Notes under the pieces: model-generated
The model's database searches: none
Seen by the model: the letters and a program-made list of their open reading frames with translations, nothing else
Told to the model about the DNA's origin: nothing
In this document: piece after piece, positions 43,690 to 54,789 of the stretch
Numbering within the stretch: position 1 is the stretch's first letter
Layout: the number at the start of each line of letters is the position of its first letter
DNA from: Albugo candida
Taxonomy: Eukaryota > Oomycota > Peronosporomycetes > Albuginales > Albuginaceae
Reading direction: 5' to 3'
NCBI GenBank assembly: GCA_905220665.1
Contig: CAJNAR010000146.1
Span: 248,001-312,000, forward strand
Length of the DNA stretch: 64,000 bases
Translations under genes and position numbers: made by a program

Positions 43690-44200
43690 AGACGCCACAC
43701 GAGAACGGAGCCTATGCAGCGCGAAACGTGCGCATCTGAAAACACACTATCATTCAACCAATCCAACACTTGCAACCACGGAAGTCGGTATGCATTGACT
43801 TCGTGTACCGAATCATTCTATTGATCATAATATTACAAAGGACTATTAGAACATTACATGGCCAAGACCGTTGGCGAACGGCAAAGTTTCAAGATCATAA
43901 AATAGCACAATGAGGCTCCACGTACCAAAAAGGAAGAATTTGCAGTCAATGGAAAGCAAGTTTCACACTATATATATTTAAAGCTGTGTACGAGCTGAAG
44001 AACAAGACGTACGCATGGAATGAAGCTATCACTGACATTTTAGAGTCGGCTGAGCTAAGAGATGCTTTATGTTATGCTTTTAAGCTTTGGGAAAGTCAAA
44101 ATTGACTCGCAGAAGCTCCAAAGCGATGCTTGAGCTCTTGGGGTTGCGCTAATGGATATCTGGTGAGTGCATCCATGGACAAAGTCGTAACGCGTAACCG

Positions 44201-44422
44201 ATGTCAAGTGATGCTACGAATGGAATAGCAATACAACTATATTTTGGTGGGACGTTTTGTGGAAAGCCCCTGGAACATCGCTTCGATGGGTGCCTAAACA
44301 TGAGGCATGGTGAAGTCTTTCTGGCATATTGCGTGGCTCTAGTACATCGGAAAGAGCTCAGTGCTACTCAGTACAACAAAATGAGTGAGGCTCTTAGGAA
44401 GAATGATGAAATGTTGTTTTAA
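44201..44422 (+). pseudogene. degenerate ORF of the duplicated block, copy 1
   Basis: A 73-residue frame (HRFDGCLNMRHGEVFLAYCV ... HRKELSATQYNKMSEAL) has a counterpart at 52127-52357 with about two thirds identity at protein level by eye. Flanking stretches (43800-44150 and 44580-45050) also match copy 2 but are broken by stops, so this is probably the remnant of a longer gene or element. No family recognised. Confidence 0.45.
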
Positions 44423-45585
44423 AGTAGCTAATCATCTCAATGGCTTTCAATTATGGCTTGTTAAGGTTCTGTAGCCGAGATGTGAGAACACCCACAATTC
44501 CGAACCTAGGGGCGAAGATCGCTTCAGCATAGCGACGCTTCCTCCCTTCAAAATTCATCAGCTCTTAGTCTGGGGAGTTGGAAAGATGAAAATGGTCAAA
44601 TATTGCCATTTTCTGAGATTTGTCAATCGCTGCTTCCGCGACGCCTGCCGTACAACATGGACTGTATCCGTTGTATGATTCAAACTCGTTTGCTGAGCAT
44701 ACGTGCTATAAAGCTAGAAAACAAGTGAATTTAGCTTTTTTGGTGGGATGACAGAGAGAAGTACCACAAAAATCATCGCCATTGAGCAAAATCAAAATAA
44801 TTTAAGGGCGAGTTGCAAGTAGAATGAAAATGCCACAAGAGATAGGAGGAAGAAGCTACGTAAAAATGGAAAAGAGATGGGACACGAAGTGATATCATGG
44901 CTATGGATGTTGCTGATGATGCAGATGCACCTTCGGAGACCGAAGCGGATTTTGCAAATCAGGCCACTGCACCTCTGCGTTACAAGAACGCTTACGAGGA
45001 TCAAGTTATTCTCCAAGAGATGATGCAATTGATCACGACACAACTGAACGAGTAAAAGGAAGCGGTGGAATGCTTGGCCACTTTGATAATCAGATTCTGG
45101 GACTCTCAGGTGGTGCGTGAGCCAGCCTTTTCTAATGGAAAGAAGAACATGCTACTTGATTTCGATGAAGTTACTTCGTCGATGTGGAAAGCACAAAGGT
45201 TCACTCTATATCACTCTTGGTTCCAGCGCACTCGAAGAGAACTCATCATATATCGTGTACACAGGGACTTGGTATTTTCGGTGCATGCTGTAGTGGCCAT
45301 TCAAGCGAGATAGCGGGAAGTCAAGTAGTGTGTCTCTCCCGTCAGTGATAAGTTTTTGATAGAGGAGCGTCAACACAGAATGTGAGGCTCTCTACGAATT
45401 GATAGTTTTCAGAAATCAGTGCGCGATATTGGCAAGGATACAAGAAGCAAAAGTGTCTTTCTTGGAAGAAAAGTCCGAAGAAAAATGCGTGTGGAAATGT
45501 TTATTGATTTAGCAGCAAGGTTTGTTCCAAAAGGGCATATGTTCAACCACCAAGTGAATCGAAAAACTTATTTTTCTTCTTGATA

Positions 45586-46677
45586 CTACCAGTCGTCTGC
45601 TGTAATCTTTCTGAAATGTCTTCCAGATAATCTGTTCAATTGCCATTTGGTGGGTATTTTATCTTTTTCGCATGTGTATAGAATCAGTTGCAAACCCACA
45701 TCCGCTGAAATTATCTGAAGCATTTCGTAATCACCATTTTCTACGCTGCCAACTCCCAATAAAATTGGATATCGATGCGTATTCAAATTGGGTTGCAGCA
45801 TGTCCTCAAAACTCACTTTAGCTCTGCTCAATTCTCCGAAAAATGTTTCGTCCGGATGTTTGACTGGTATGGCATACGAGGCGATCATTTTGTCAGCTTT
45901 GAGATCCAAGACTTTTAAAGCGCCTTTGAGGTAAACTTCATGCGCTTTACTCGTTACAACTAGAGCCAGACGTTTCTCAAAGACCGATTTCATAAGATTG
46001 ATCATTGGTGGGTAAACAGCAACGTGGGTAGGTAAACCAAGAATTGTTTCTTCGTGAGAACTTCGTTCAAATGCTGCCTCAAACAGCGAGTCTCGGGCCT
46101 TTTCATCCATTTTGTACAGCAACCTGTACCGTAAAGTGTTCTTCAGATATTCACAGTCAGAATAATCCGAATCAATGGAGTCGTGGGCTGCTTTGAGCCA
46201 CTCAAGTACATAATCTTTGAGACTTCTTCTTTCATCCTTTGAGAAAGCGACACGTGAACTTTCCTGCTTTTGAAGATCGCGTGGAGCTTTAGTACAACTT
46301 TAGCAAGCTCGTCGTTCTCTTTTATACAGTGGCCACGCGCGATGCCGCTATTGTCTTTTTCTTCTTTGAATCCAAAAACTGCCGATACATCATCCGACCC
46401 AAAATGAAACTGCCCGCGACCTATTTGCTTCGCCAGAACGGCGTCTTCAAAGGATCCATTTATAAGTGTATGGTCCAACGCAACAATGACATAATCGTTG
46501 ATAAGCTTTCCCGGATAATCGGATTCCACTTCAAAATCTTCTATGCTTAAAAACGGTTTTAGAAAATTATTGGTAGGAGCATCGTTAAAATATTTCTTGT
46601 GTGTTTGCCAAATCCCATTTGATTTTTGCGGAGGTGACCAGCGGAAGAATTCCAATGAGAAAGCACTTGAGAACCAT
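45586..46677 (-). pseudogene. secreted HAD-fold protein, frameshifted copy
   Basis: Reading from 46677, a signal peptide (MVLKCFLIGILPLVTSA) is followed by a frame change at an A run near 46625. The body continues in another frame (YVIVALDHTLI, AVLAKQIGRGQFHFGSDDV) and changes frame again near 46210-46225 before WLKAAHDSIDS and YRLLYKMDEKARDSLF, ending at 45586. The paralogues at 53281 and 59857 align without these breaks. Motif I reads A-L-D-H-T instead of D-x-D-x-T, so the nucleophile aspartate is lost as well. Introns could hide the breaks, but no GT-AG pair fits. Most likely a pseudogene. Confidence 0.65.
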
Positions 46678-47187
46678 TATGCTAATTTTAAACTGAATGA
46701 CACATTCGTGGTTTGTAGCTAATCAGGGATTAATGGCGACAGAACATTCGCCACACAGAAGGAAAAATCAAAGGTGCACAAAACAAGATAAAGGTGAGCA
46801 AAACACCCGCTAATGTCGATACAGAATGCTTATATCTTCTTTTTGTATGCGGCCGATTGCATTCTAGCTTCCATTTTTTTTCCATTCGGTTTCGCCCTCG
46901 CGATTTGCTTTACATAAAAGTCAAAGTGAAAATTTAAAAAAAAATCGAACGATTGGAGATGACGTCATCATGTTGTCTACAAATTAAATGACATTACCGA
47001 TTTGTATTTTCAAAAGGCTTCACTGATGTTCCCATTTAAAAATGGCGAGGTAATCACCGTTGGAAGGAACCAAGGTAGGTAGACCTGAAGCCTTCGGGCC
47101 AAGTCGACGCCGAAATTGTACCGTTCTCCAGTATCAATCCAAACATATCTTCACATTGTCGGGACAACTGAGACATAAGGATGACTT

Positions 47188-50100
47188 CTACTCTGCGTTT
47201 CCACGACGTCGTGCAAGAATCGCAGCAAGCTCACTACCCATTCCTCCAGAGTCCTGCTGTGTAAAGCCTGGAGTGTTCGTGTTTGTGTAATTCCGGCTTG
47301 ACCTCATTTTATTGGACTCCGATTGTACCAACAAAGACGCATTCGTATCAGAGCTCCGACTGGCCCGCATCCTGGCGTCTTTATCAGCTTGCTTTTTAGC
47401 TTTCCGTACTTTTATTCGTTCAATACGTTCATGCTCTCGTTCTTGCTCTAATTGTGCCCGGCGTTGAGCACGTTGTGCACGTTCTTCTTCTCTGATTGCC
47501 TCTGAACGTTGACGTCTTGCTTTTGCACGCTTTCGACGGTTCACGCTATACTCTTTGGGAACTCCGGTAGGTGCGTAAATTTGAAGCGAGTTCTGATCTC
47601 CAGTGAGCTTCAACTCATCGCAATCTGCTGTAGAGAATATGATCTTCTGCTGAGGTGATCGTGAGAGCTCTTTGTCTGAAGCAGTACGTAGTTGTACAGA
47701 ATTTTCAAATTGTACCGGAATCGTTTTCCCGTCACCTAGTAGCCTTATTGTATCAGCTAAGAGACTCACAATCTCTGACTTCTTCTCCGACAGAAACAGT
47801 TGATCCTCCAGCATTTCGGTTGATATATTTCCAATGCAAGAATCGTGAACACGAACGGGAGTATAGTACCCAAGAGACGGGATCACCTCCACTCGTTTAC
47901 ATACTTCATCACAATATATTTTGCCGGTGAATCGGCAATGATGCCGGCGATTGAAAAGTCCAAATTTCTTCCCAGTATCCATGCAGCTCAAGACGCTTCG
48001 ATCTTCGAGCCAATTGTTCCGGATAGGCTCCTTTAATAGTGGCTCTGGCTGGATCTGAAGAATAAAGCATGGGTCGGCGTATGTACTGAGCAGTATGCCT
48101 TCGATCATTGTAATATGTGCTCGTTGTCTCAGCCTATAGATTGGCAATTTAGGAACTTTCTCATTCCTGGAATCGCCACCCTCCACTGATGATGGAATTG
48201 TTTCTTCTATTACGTACAAATACTGATCTGAGAGAACTAGTAAGCGAGAACCGAAATAAACCGATTCACAATCCCAAAAACCTTTAGTAACTTCAATGTC
48301 CTTCGTACTGTTTCGAGGACCAGCCCGTGGCATTACTTTATCAACGAAATCGGCAAATATAATTTTTTCGGAGTCACCGTAGAACCGCATTATTTCCCAG
48401 ATCCTCGAATGTATTTCATCCGTGTTTTCTTTCAACAAATACTTTCCATGGAAGGGTCGACAAATACTCACACGCTGACGAAGTTTTCCGTTTGCTTCAT
48501 ATAATTTTGAAATGTCGTGATTTAATTTCAAAAAATATCGCTGTCCAAAATATGATCGCCAAACATGCTGAATTTTTCGAACATATCTTCCGATAACTTC
48601 CTCTCGTAACTTTTCAATTGCAAACAATGTCTCCGGTGTTCGAATGAATACCATTGTCTTGCCAAATTGTGCCTCTTCTTTCAGTTTTGGTATACCCTCT
48701 GCTGCAGATCGCAATATCAATTGAGTCCCTTTCTTGTCGCTGCCGGTGAATACATGCTCAGGATATGTTTGAGACGAAATGATACGAAAGCGATCAAGGA
48801 ATCGTCCATACTCTCCACGATATGCAAAACCAGACCGTCTAACGCGTAAATTCTCTAGTAAACCAAGGTATTGTATTTGATGCAAGACACGTCCGTCGTC
48901 AAAACGATTAGCTTGCTTTTGATCATTTGACTTGAGGCACCGAACATAATGAGGTGAACACTCCATCAAGGTTTGTATCAAAGCTTCACACTGTGTTCGG
49001 ATCTTGGATCCAGCGGTAGGAGCAGCCATTTGTTTCCGTCGATTGGATGACCGTTTTTCTTCCTCCTCCATATCTGATGCTGGAAAAAGGTATCGGATCA
49101 GTTTATTCTTACTTTTTTGCAACATTGAATACAGCTCCGGACTCACTGCCCCCTTGTTGGTATCTCCGAAACCGTGTGTATGGTATTGTACTGTGCCGGC
49201 ATAATGACGTATCTCAAAATCTCGACCACGCTTCGCAAAGTGAGGATGATTTTGATGAGTACTAGTGACCTTATCCAAGAATGTTTTGTCAATGGCTTCG
49301 CCTTCCTGTGAATGCATCGTCTTAACTGTATCATCCAAAACCAAGAAAATTCCGGGTGATTGAGCTACCGCTTGTCTTGTTTGCTTTATATAGTTTGCAT
49401 CCATCAAATCACAAACTACTTTATTATTAAAGAATGGGATGGGAGTCCATTCAATGCCTTCTCGAGCATATTCATCCTGTTCTGACCGCAACGTCAACTC
49501 GATAAACAATTGCTGCAACTTTTCATTCACGTAATTGATACAGAACTGTTCGAAACCATTTTGATCGAATACTTCGAATCCGTAAATATCTAAAATACCA
49601 AGTTTAGGCATCTCATCCATGTTTAGCGTACGATGAGAGGCATTTGTTGTCTCCATTTCATCTACTCGACGTTGCAAGTCCAATGCGTGGTTGATACGCT
49701 CAACCAAGAAATCAAAAATTCTCCCATATATAATTTTCGCGAGTGAATCACGTCGAGCACATGCTTGGCTGGGATTTTGTGGTACTTGATATCTCTCTAT
49801 TTTGCCACCGGGAGCCATTGTTTCAAAATATTTGAAGCAGAAGTTGATGGAGCACTCATCGGAACTGACTCCCAATAATTTACAGCATGTAATCAGTGGA
49901 TCAGTGGACTTGATAGCAGAGCCTTCAGCATCTTGGATGGTTTCATCCCTGAAGTCAACGTTACCCAAATGTAGGATGGCAACACATGCTTGGATTACTA
50001 ATTCAATTTGCCTCTTCTTCATGCCTACATGTTGCATGGCCTTCATAGTATCATCAAATTCCTTTTGATCATCAACGCCGTCAATGTCATAGCACTCGCT

Positions 50101-50823
50101 AATGTTCAGATTTTTGAAATGATGAGGCTTCTTGGTAGTTCCCGACAGTCCTAATTTTTCAGTGAACGAAGAGTTCTGCGGTAGACCGCGTAGTATTTGA
50201 TAAAAGATATGAAAATTCCGTTCTTCTTTTCTAGGTTTGATGATTCTCGACTTCTCGAGTAGGTAGTTGGTTACTTTTCCACCCTGTGGCTGCCCCATTT
50301 CATCAAAGAAAAGCTCAAAGAACTTTCCAAATCGAGACGAGTTGTTGTTCCTTCCAGTCTTTGCATTCCCGAATGCCTCAAGTAATGGATTACTCTCCAA
50401 AAACACGCGTTTAATTTTATCGATACCGGTACCGCTATGTGAAATCGTTGCGATATAGTTTTGGATCTGCTTGGACGCTTCTGTTTTCCCGGCGCCAGAT
50501 TCTCCACTGATGATAATGCACTGATGATCTTTCTCCAGCAACATCATTCGATATGCATCTTCCGATATCGAGAATACGTGAGGAGGCACATCGATACGAT
50601 TTTGATGAACGTAGCGTTTCAGTGTTGTGTCATCATATATGTTTAGCCATTTATAGGGGTTTAAAACTACCAATACCTGGCCAATATATGTATAAATGAT
50701 GTCGGACGCGTGACGACGCTTTAAGTTTTTAAGTATACCTGCTTCAGATACATCTGTAAGGAGAACCATGTCGTTTACACCGACCACAGCATGCTCATTG
50801 ATATGATGCCGGATTGGCGCCAT
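47188..50823 (-). CDS. unconventional myosin with single IQ, TH1-like tail, degenerate FYVE finger and coiled coil
   Basis: An intron-free reading frame of 1211 residues starting MAPIRHHINEHAVVGVNDM; the open frame extends 56 codons further up, to 50991, without family resemblance. The motor domain has the P-loop GESGAGKTEASK, switch I NNNSSRFGKF, switch II LDIYGFEVF, and the converter block LGLLENLRVRRSGFAYR. One IQ motif (IRKIQHVWRSYFGQRYF) is followed by a membrane-binding TH1-like region. A FYVE-like segment keeps FNRRHHCR but has lost one cysteine of each of three pairs. A basic coiled coil (REEERAQRAQRRAQLEQERE) ends the protein. Myosins with FYVE modules are known from oomycetes. Likely role: actin-based membrane traffic. 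It is part of the duplicated block, and the second copy is only a remnant. Confidence 0.9.
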   Translation of the reverse strand: MAPIRHHINEHAVVGVNDMVLLTDVSEAGILKNLKRRHASDIIYTYIGQVLVVLNPYKWLNIYDDTTLKRYVHQNRIDVPPHVFSISEDAYRMMLLEKDHQCIIISGESGAGKTEASKQIQNYIATISHSGTGIDKIKRVFLESNPLLEAFGNAKTGRNNNSSRFGKFFELFFDEMGQPQGGKVTNYLLEKSRIIKPRKEERNFHIFYQILRGLPQNSSFTEKLGLSGTTKKPHHFKNLNISECYDIDGVDDQKEFDDTMKAMQHVGMKKRQIELVIQACVAILHLGNVDFRDETIQDAEGSAIKSTDPLITCCKLLGVSSDECSINFCFKYFETMAPGGKIERYQVPQNPSQACARRDSLAKIIYGRIFDFLVERINHALDLQRRVDEMETTNASHRTLNMDEMPKLGILDIYGFEVFDQNGFEQFCINYVNEKLQQLFIELTLRSEQDEYAREGIEWTPIPFFNNKVVCDLMDANYIKQTRQAVAQSPGIFLVLDDTVKTMHSQEGEAIDKTFLDKVTSTHQNHPHFAKRGRDFEIRHYAGTVQYHTHGFGDTNKGAVSPELYSMLQKSKNKLIRYLFPASDMEEEEKRSSNRRKQMAAPTAGSKIRTQCEALIQTLMECSPHYVRCLKSNDQKQANRFDDGRVLHQIQYLGLLENLRVRRSGFAYRGEYGRFLDRFRIISSQTYPEHVFTGSDKKGTQLILRSAAEGIPKLKEEAQFGKTMVFIRTPETLFAIEKLREEVIGRYVRKIQHVWRSYFGQRYFLKLNHDISKLYEANGKLRQRVSICRPFHGKYLLKENTDEIHSRIWEIMRFYGDSEKIIFADFVDKVMPRAGPRNSTKDIEVTKGFWDCESVYFGSRLLVLSDQYLYVIEETIPSSVEGGDSRNEKVPKLPIYRLRQRAHITMIEGILLSTYADPCFILQIQPEPLLKEPIRNNWLEDRSVLSCMDTGKKFGLFNRRHHCRFTGKIYCDEVCKRVEVIPSLGYYTPVRVHDSCIGNISTEMLEDQLFLSEKKSEIVSLLADTIRLLGDGKTIPVQFENSVQLRTASDKELSRSPQQKIIFSTADCDELKLTGDQNSLQIYAPTGVPKEYSVNRRKRAKARRQRSEAIREEERAQRAQRRAQLEQEREHERIERIKVRKAKKQADKDARMRASRSSDTNASLLVQSESNKMRSSRNYTNTNTPGFTQQDSGGMGSELAAILARRRGNAE

Positions 50824-50987
50824 AGCTAGTTCTTGTGCTGTATTGTGATATACGGTACAGACGATTTGCAAAGCGTTTGAACGGAAGGAGTGAATCTTAT
50901 CTGAATTCGAATTTATGGAACAAAAAGAGGAATAAAAGGTCTCAAGTATCTTTCTAATGTACCCTGTCCAACTCGTCTTGTAGCTGT

Positions 50988-51254
50988 TCATTGCAAACCT
51001 CTAATTCCTAGATAGGACACCAGTTTACTCAGAGGCAGACCATCTAACCTATTACCATGCATAACAAAGGAATTTACGAAGAATGCTGCGAGGTCAGCAG
51101 GTTTAGTTGCAAAAGCTAGAACGGAGCCCTTTTTGGCGGAAATGATGCAAGGCAGGGAGCTATATCTTATAAACCAATACTGCGATGCCAATGCGTGACG
51201 ATGAATTGACCGATTCATCAAGACCATCGCTAAGATAGTTCTGATAGGCTTCAA
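50988..51254 (-). other. open frame upstream of the myosin, present in both duplicate copies
   Basis: An 88-residue minus-strand frame (SQYWFIRYSSLPCIISAKKG) ends where the myosin open frame begins. A decayed counterpart of the same DNA is at about 55420-55570. It could be myosin promoter and leader sequence or a former 5' exon. No family recognised. Confidence 0.35.
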
Positions 51255-52126
51255 TGTACATACACGACTTTTACTATTTGATCATCTCACCACACTCTTT
51301 TATAAGAGTGACGATAAGCACAATGCTCACGACATGTAGCATGTTTCGTTTCGCAGTGTTCATCGCAACCTGTCAATTATGAAAAATGGGAGAGCTGTAT
51401 TCGTATCTGTATGTCTATTATTTCACTCTACTTTGAATGAGAGAGTCTTCCTGGACTGATTAACTAGCGCTCTAGCGCATGCATGCATTCTGCTTCTCTT
51501 TGTCGCAACTATCTGGCCCAAATTGTGTTACCACGCTACTTTACGTTGATCCTCGTATTGGACGACTTCATGCTCCATCTTCAACATAATACGTATACTC
51601 GCCATAATTTGAGCGCTTTTCGCTCAAGAAGCAACCTTTTATCTGAACACGGAGCTGACTTAAGGTACGTTTTATGCTACTTTGAACGATTCTCACATCC
51701 ACGGAAGCATTTTGAGGACGAACGACTTCGTGTACCGAATCTTTCTATTAATCATCAATGTTACAAAGGACTACTAGAACAGTACATGGCCAAGATCGAT
51801 GGCGACACGACATGGTCTGAAATCTAGAAATACACACAATGGGTCTGGGGGTACCAAAATGGACGGCGTCATAGTCAATGGAAAGCAAATTTACATCATT
51901 CATATTCACAGCTGTACAGCTAACGAGCAAGACGTCCACATGGTATAAAGATACAAACGGTATTCTGAAGTCGGCTAAGTTAAGAGATGCTTTATCGTAT
52001 GCTATCAAAGCTTTAGGTAAGTCAAAAATGATCCGCACAAGCTCCAAAGCGATATTTGAGCTGTTGGGGTTGCTCTAGTGGCCATTTGGTGTGTGCATCC
52101 AAAAACAAAGTCGTAACGTGTAATGG

Positions 52127-52357
52127 ATGTCAAGTAATTCTACGAATGAAATAGCAATGAAGCTATATTTTGCTGGGAACTTTAATGGAAAGGCTCTGGA
52201 ACAACACTTCGATGGGCTCCTAAACATAAGATATGATGAAGGCTTTCTGGCATATTGCGTGGCTCTTTTTCATCGGAAAGAGCTCAGTGCTACTCAGTAC
52301 AACCAAATAGGTGATACTCTTACGAAGATCTTGATTAACGGTGAAATCTTGTTTTAA
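52127..52357 (+). pseudogene. degenerate ORF of the duplicated block, copy 2
   Basis: A 76-residue frame (QHFDGLLNIRYDEGFLAYCV ... HRKELSATQYNQIGDTL) corresponds to 44201-44422. A frame just upstream (51878-52078, AKLRDALSYAIKALGKSKM) is open here but broken in copy 1, which suggests both descend from one longer gene. Further downstream matches (52500-53030) are also fragmentary. No family recognised. Confidence 0.45.
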
Positions 52358-53280
52358 AGTAGTTGATCATCTCAATGGCTTCAATTATGGCTTGTTGAAG
52401 TTTTTGTAGCCGAGATATGGCCACACCCACAAATTCCGAACCCAGGGGCGAAGACGGATGCAGCATAGCGACGCTTCTTCCCTTCAAAATTCATTAGCTT
52501 ATAGTCTCTGGAGTTGGACAAATGATAATGGTCGAATATTGCCATTTTTCTAGATTTTGTCGATCCCTACTTCCGCGACGCCTGCCGATCGTTATTGGTA
52601 CAATATGAACTAAATCCGTTGCACGAGACAAGATCTTTTGCTGAGCATACCTGCTATATAGGTAGAAAATAAGCGATTTAGCCTTTTCTTGATGCGATGG
52701 ACAGAGAGAAGCACCACAACAAAACCACAAACCAATGGGGCAAACTGCAATTAAATCGAAAATGCCACAAGCGACAGGAGGATGAAGCAGCAGGCCGTGC
52801 TGTTGCCAACTCAGAAGAAGAAGCCATGTACGAATAGGAATAAGAAATGGGAAAAAGACGTGGCATTCTGGCTATGGATTGTTCTGATGATGCAGATGAA
52901 GCCTTGTAGACCGAAACGGACTTTGCAAGCCTGGCCACTACAACGTTTTGTTGCAAAAACGTTTACAAAGCTTAAATCCTCCTTTAGGATGATAATGCGA
53001 CCTATCACGAGGAAGTTTGAATGAGTATGTGGAACCGGTGGAACTCTTGGCTCCTTGAATATGTGGTGCTTGAGCCAGCTTTTCTCTCTCGTGGATAGTA
53101 TAAGAAAGAGCTACTTAATTTCGATGGAGTTGTGTCGAAAGAGCATTGGCAAAACCAACTGCGATGTCCTTCCAAATAAAAGAGTCTATAGATTTTCGTG
53201 CACAAACTGGCAAGAGTGTATGAATGCTTATTCTGGAAGAGTCAGTCGAAGAAAAGTGTGAATGGTAAGCTTTAGCAGAT

Positions 53281-54405
53281 TCAAGTTTCAAGTATGCATG
53301 AACGCAAGTAATGAATGAAAAAAATGATCATCTCTGATTCGATACAGCTGGTGCCAATAATCTTATGAGGAGGATATTTTTTGCCAAAAGTCTTGAGCCA
53401 TTTTTTTATTTCCTTATCTCCTCTTCCACTGAAGATCGCCAGAGCGTGTGCACCGTTCTCAAGGGCTGCAACGAGCATATGTCGATCATATTGTGGGTCG
53501 TCAGCCACGAGTAATGGTTGACATTTTGTGCCTTTAATGATCTCTTTAATTTTGCTTGCTTTATTTTCCCGAACCATAGCATTACCCACTCCTTTAAACG
53601 CATTTCCGGCAATTTCATTATCGCAAGTAGTACCAAACACACCTGTGATCGAATTCTCAATTCTCAATGCATCCGTAACACTTTCGAGGTATGCTGTATG
53701 CATTGCACTTATTATATACGTCTTCGCTTTGCCTTCACTCAAAGCATGGATAAGTTGTAGCATTTTTGGAGAAGCAACAGCTTGGTTTGGTAGATCATTC
53801 ACTTCTTCTCCCTCGCCTGATGGTGAAAATGCTCTTTGAAAAAGACGTGTTCGTTCTTCATTGTTCATATTATAGAGCAATCTATATGGTACAGTTATAC
53901 TCAAGTATGCACACTCCTTCTTGTCCCCCTGAACGACGTGGGAAGCCATTTTTAGCCATTTGGGAATTAGCTCTTTCAGACGAAGTTTTTCTCCTTCTTC
54001 AAACCTAAAGTTCAATCTTCTATCCCTTTTCGCAAATATATCTTGGATCTTCTTCACAATAGCACTAAAGTTTTCGTCCTTTCCAATGCATTGAAAAGGA
54101 GGATTGAGATTACCTGTCATGTGATTATAAAATCCAAAAACTAACGGAACATCCGCCGCTTGAAAATAGAATTCACCATCCACTATCTGCTTCGCCAAAA
54201 CGGTATTTGGAAAAGAATCTCTCAAAATTGTATAGTCCAATTCAAAAAAGACACAGTAATCGTCGCGCTTATCCAACTTTTCAAAAATCTCTTCGAAAAA
54301 ACAATGCAAAGCGGGATTCTTGATTGCGTCAAAAAAACTATTCTTATGAAATCCGCCACTGCATAGCACTGGAAGTAGTCCACTGAGCAAGCACTTGAGA
54401 ACCAT
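53281..54405 (-). CDS. secreted HAD-fold protein with altered nucleophile motif
   Basis: An intron-free 374-residue protein from the Met at 54405, which opens a signal peptide (MVLKCLLSGLLPVLCSGGF). The frame is open to 54450 but without secretory character. It aligns with 59857-61065 over its length: CVFFELDYTIL (motif I), YRLLYNMNNEERTRLFQRAF, TYIISAMHTAYLESV (motif II region), ENKASKIKEIIKGTKCQPLL and VADDPQYDRHML (motif IV). HAD phosphatases need D-x-D-x-T in motif I; here the first Asp is replaced by Glu (ELDYT), so normal phosphoaspartate chemistry is unlikely. An extracellular binding or effector-like role is possible, but nothing in the sequence shows a target. Confidence 0.65.
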   Translation of the reverse strand: MVLKCLLSGLLPVLCSGGFHKNSFFDAIKNPALHCFFEEIFEKLDKRDDYCVFFELDYTILRDSFPNTVLAKQIVDGEFYFQAADVPLVFGFYNHMTGNLNPPFQCIGKDENFSAIVKKIQDIFAKRDRRLNFRFEEGEKLRLKELIPKWLKMASHVVQGDKKECAYLSITVPYRLLYNMNNEERTRLFQRAFSPSGEGEEVNDLPNQAVASPKMLQLIHALSEGKAKTYIISAMHTAYLESVTDALRIENSITGVFGTTCDNEIAGNAFKGVGNAMVRENKASKIKEIIKGTKCQPLLVADDPQYDRHMLVAALENGAHALAIFSGRGDKEIKKWLKTFGKKYPPHKIIGTSCIESEMIIFFIHYLRSCILET

Positions 54406-54789
54406 AATGTCAATTTCAAAAGTGAGTGATACAATCGAGATCTTAGCCAATCTAAGATAGGGGACGGAGAATATTATTCTTCACACAGCGGGAAAGTCAT
54501 GTACTCCAGCGTTCCCAAAAGTTCGATGGAGTTGGAGGAATATTCCCGCCGATTTGTCATAGCTCGGATATATCTCTTTTTTGTGTGTGACCGATTGCAT
54601 TCTTTTTTTGCATTCTATTTTTGTCGCTGTGGTTTGGATTCCATGAAAAAAATTAAGTGACACTTTATCTCAGGTTCAAGTAACTCAAAATCATCTAATT
54701 ATTTTGTCCAATCTCATGACTTTACCCATCCAGCTGTACAAAGGGACCGTCTGACGTGCTTCGATATCAAAAATGGCGAGGTAAAAGCG

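Larger units (their letters stand above)
43690..51254. repeat. segmental duplication, copy 1 (degenerate ORFs + HAD pseudogene + full myosin)
   Basis: Side-by-side reading shows that this block and 51480-55600 are diverged direct copies. Anchors include TCGTGTACCGAATC at 43800 and 51729, GCTAAGAGATGCTTTAT at 44055 (GTTAAGAGATGCTTTAT at 51971), ATTGCGTGGCTCT at 44328 and 52254, CGGAAAGAGCTCAGTGCTAC at 44349 and 52275, and AAAAATGGCGAGGTAA near 47038 and 54770. Order of parts: degenerate plus-strand ORFs, minus-strand HAD-fold gene, minus-strand myosin, and a short upstream segment. Confidence 0.8.

Noticed and set aside
45586..46122. Independent 178-residue gene
   Set aside because: It is the C-terminal half of the frameshifted HAD copy, as the paralogue at 53281 shows.
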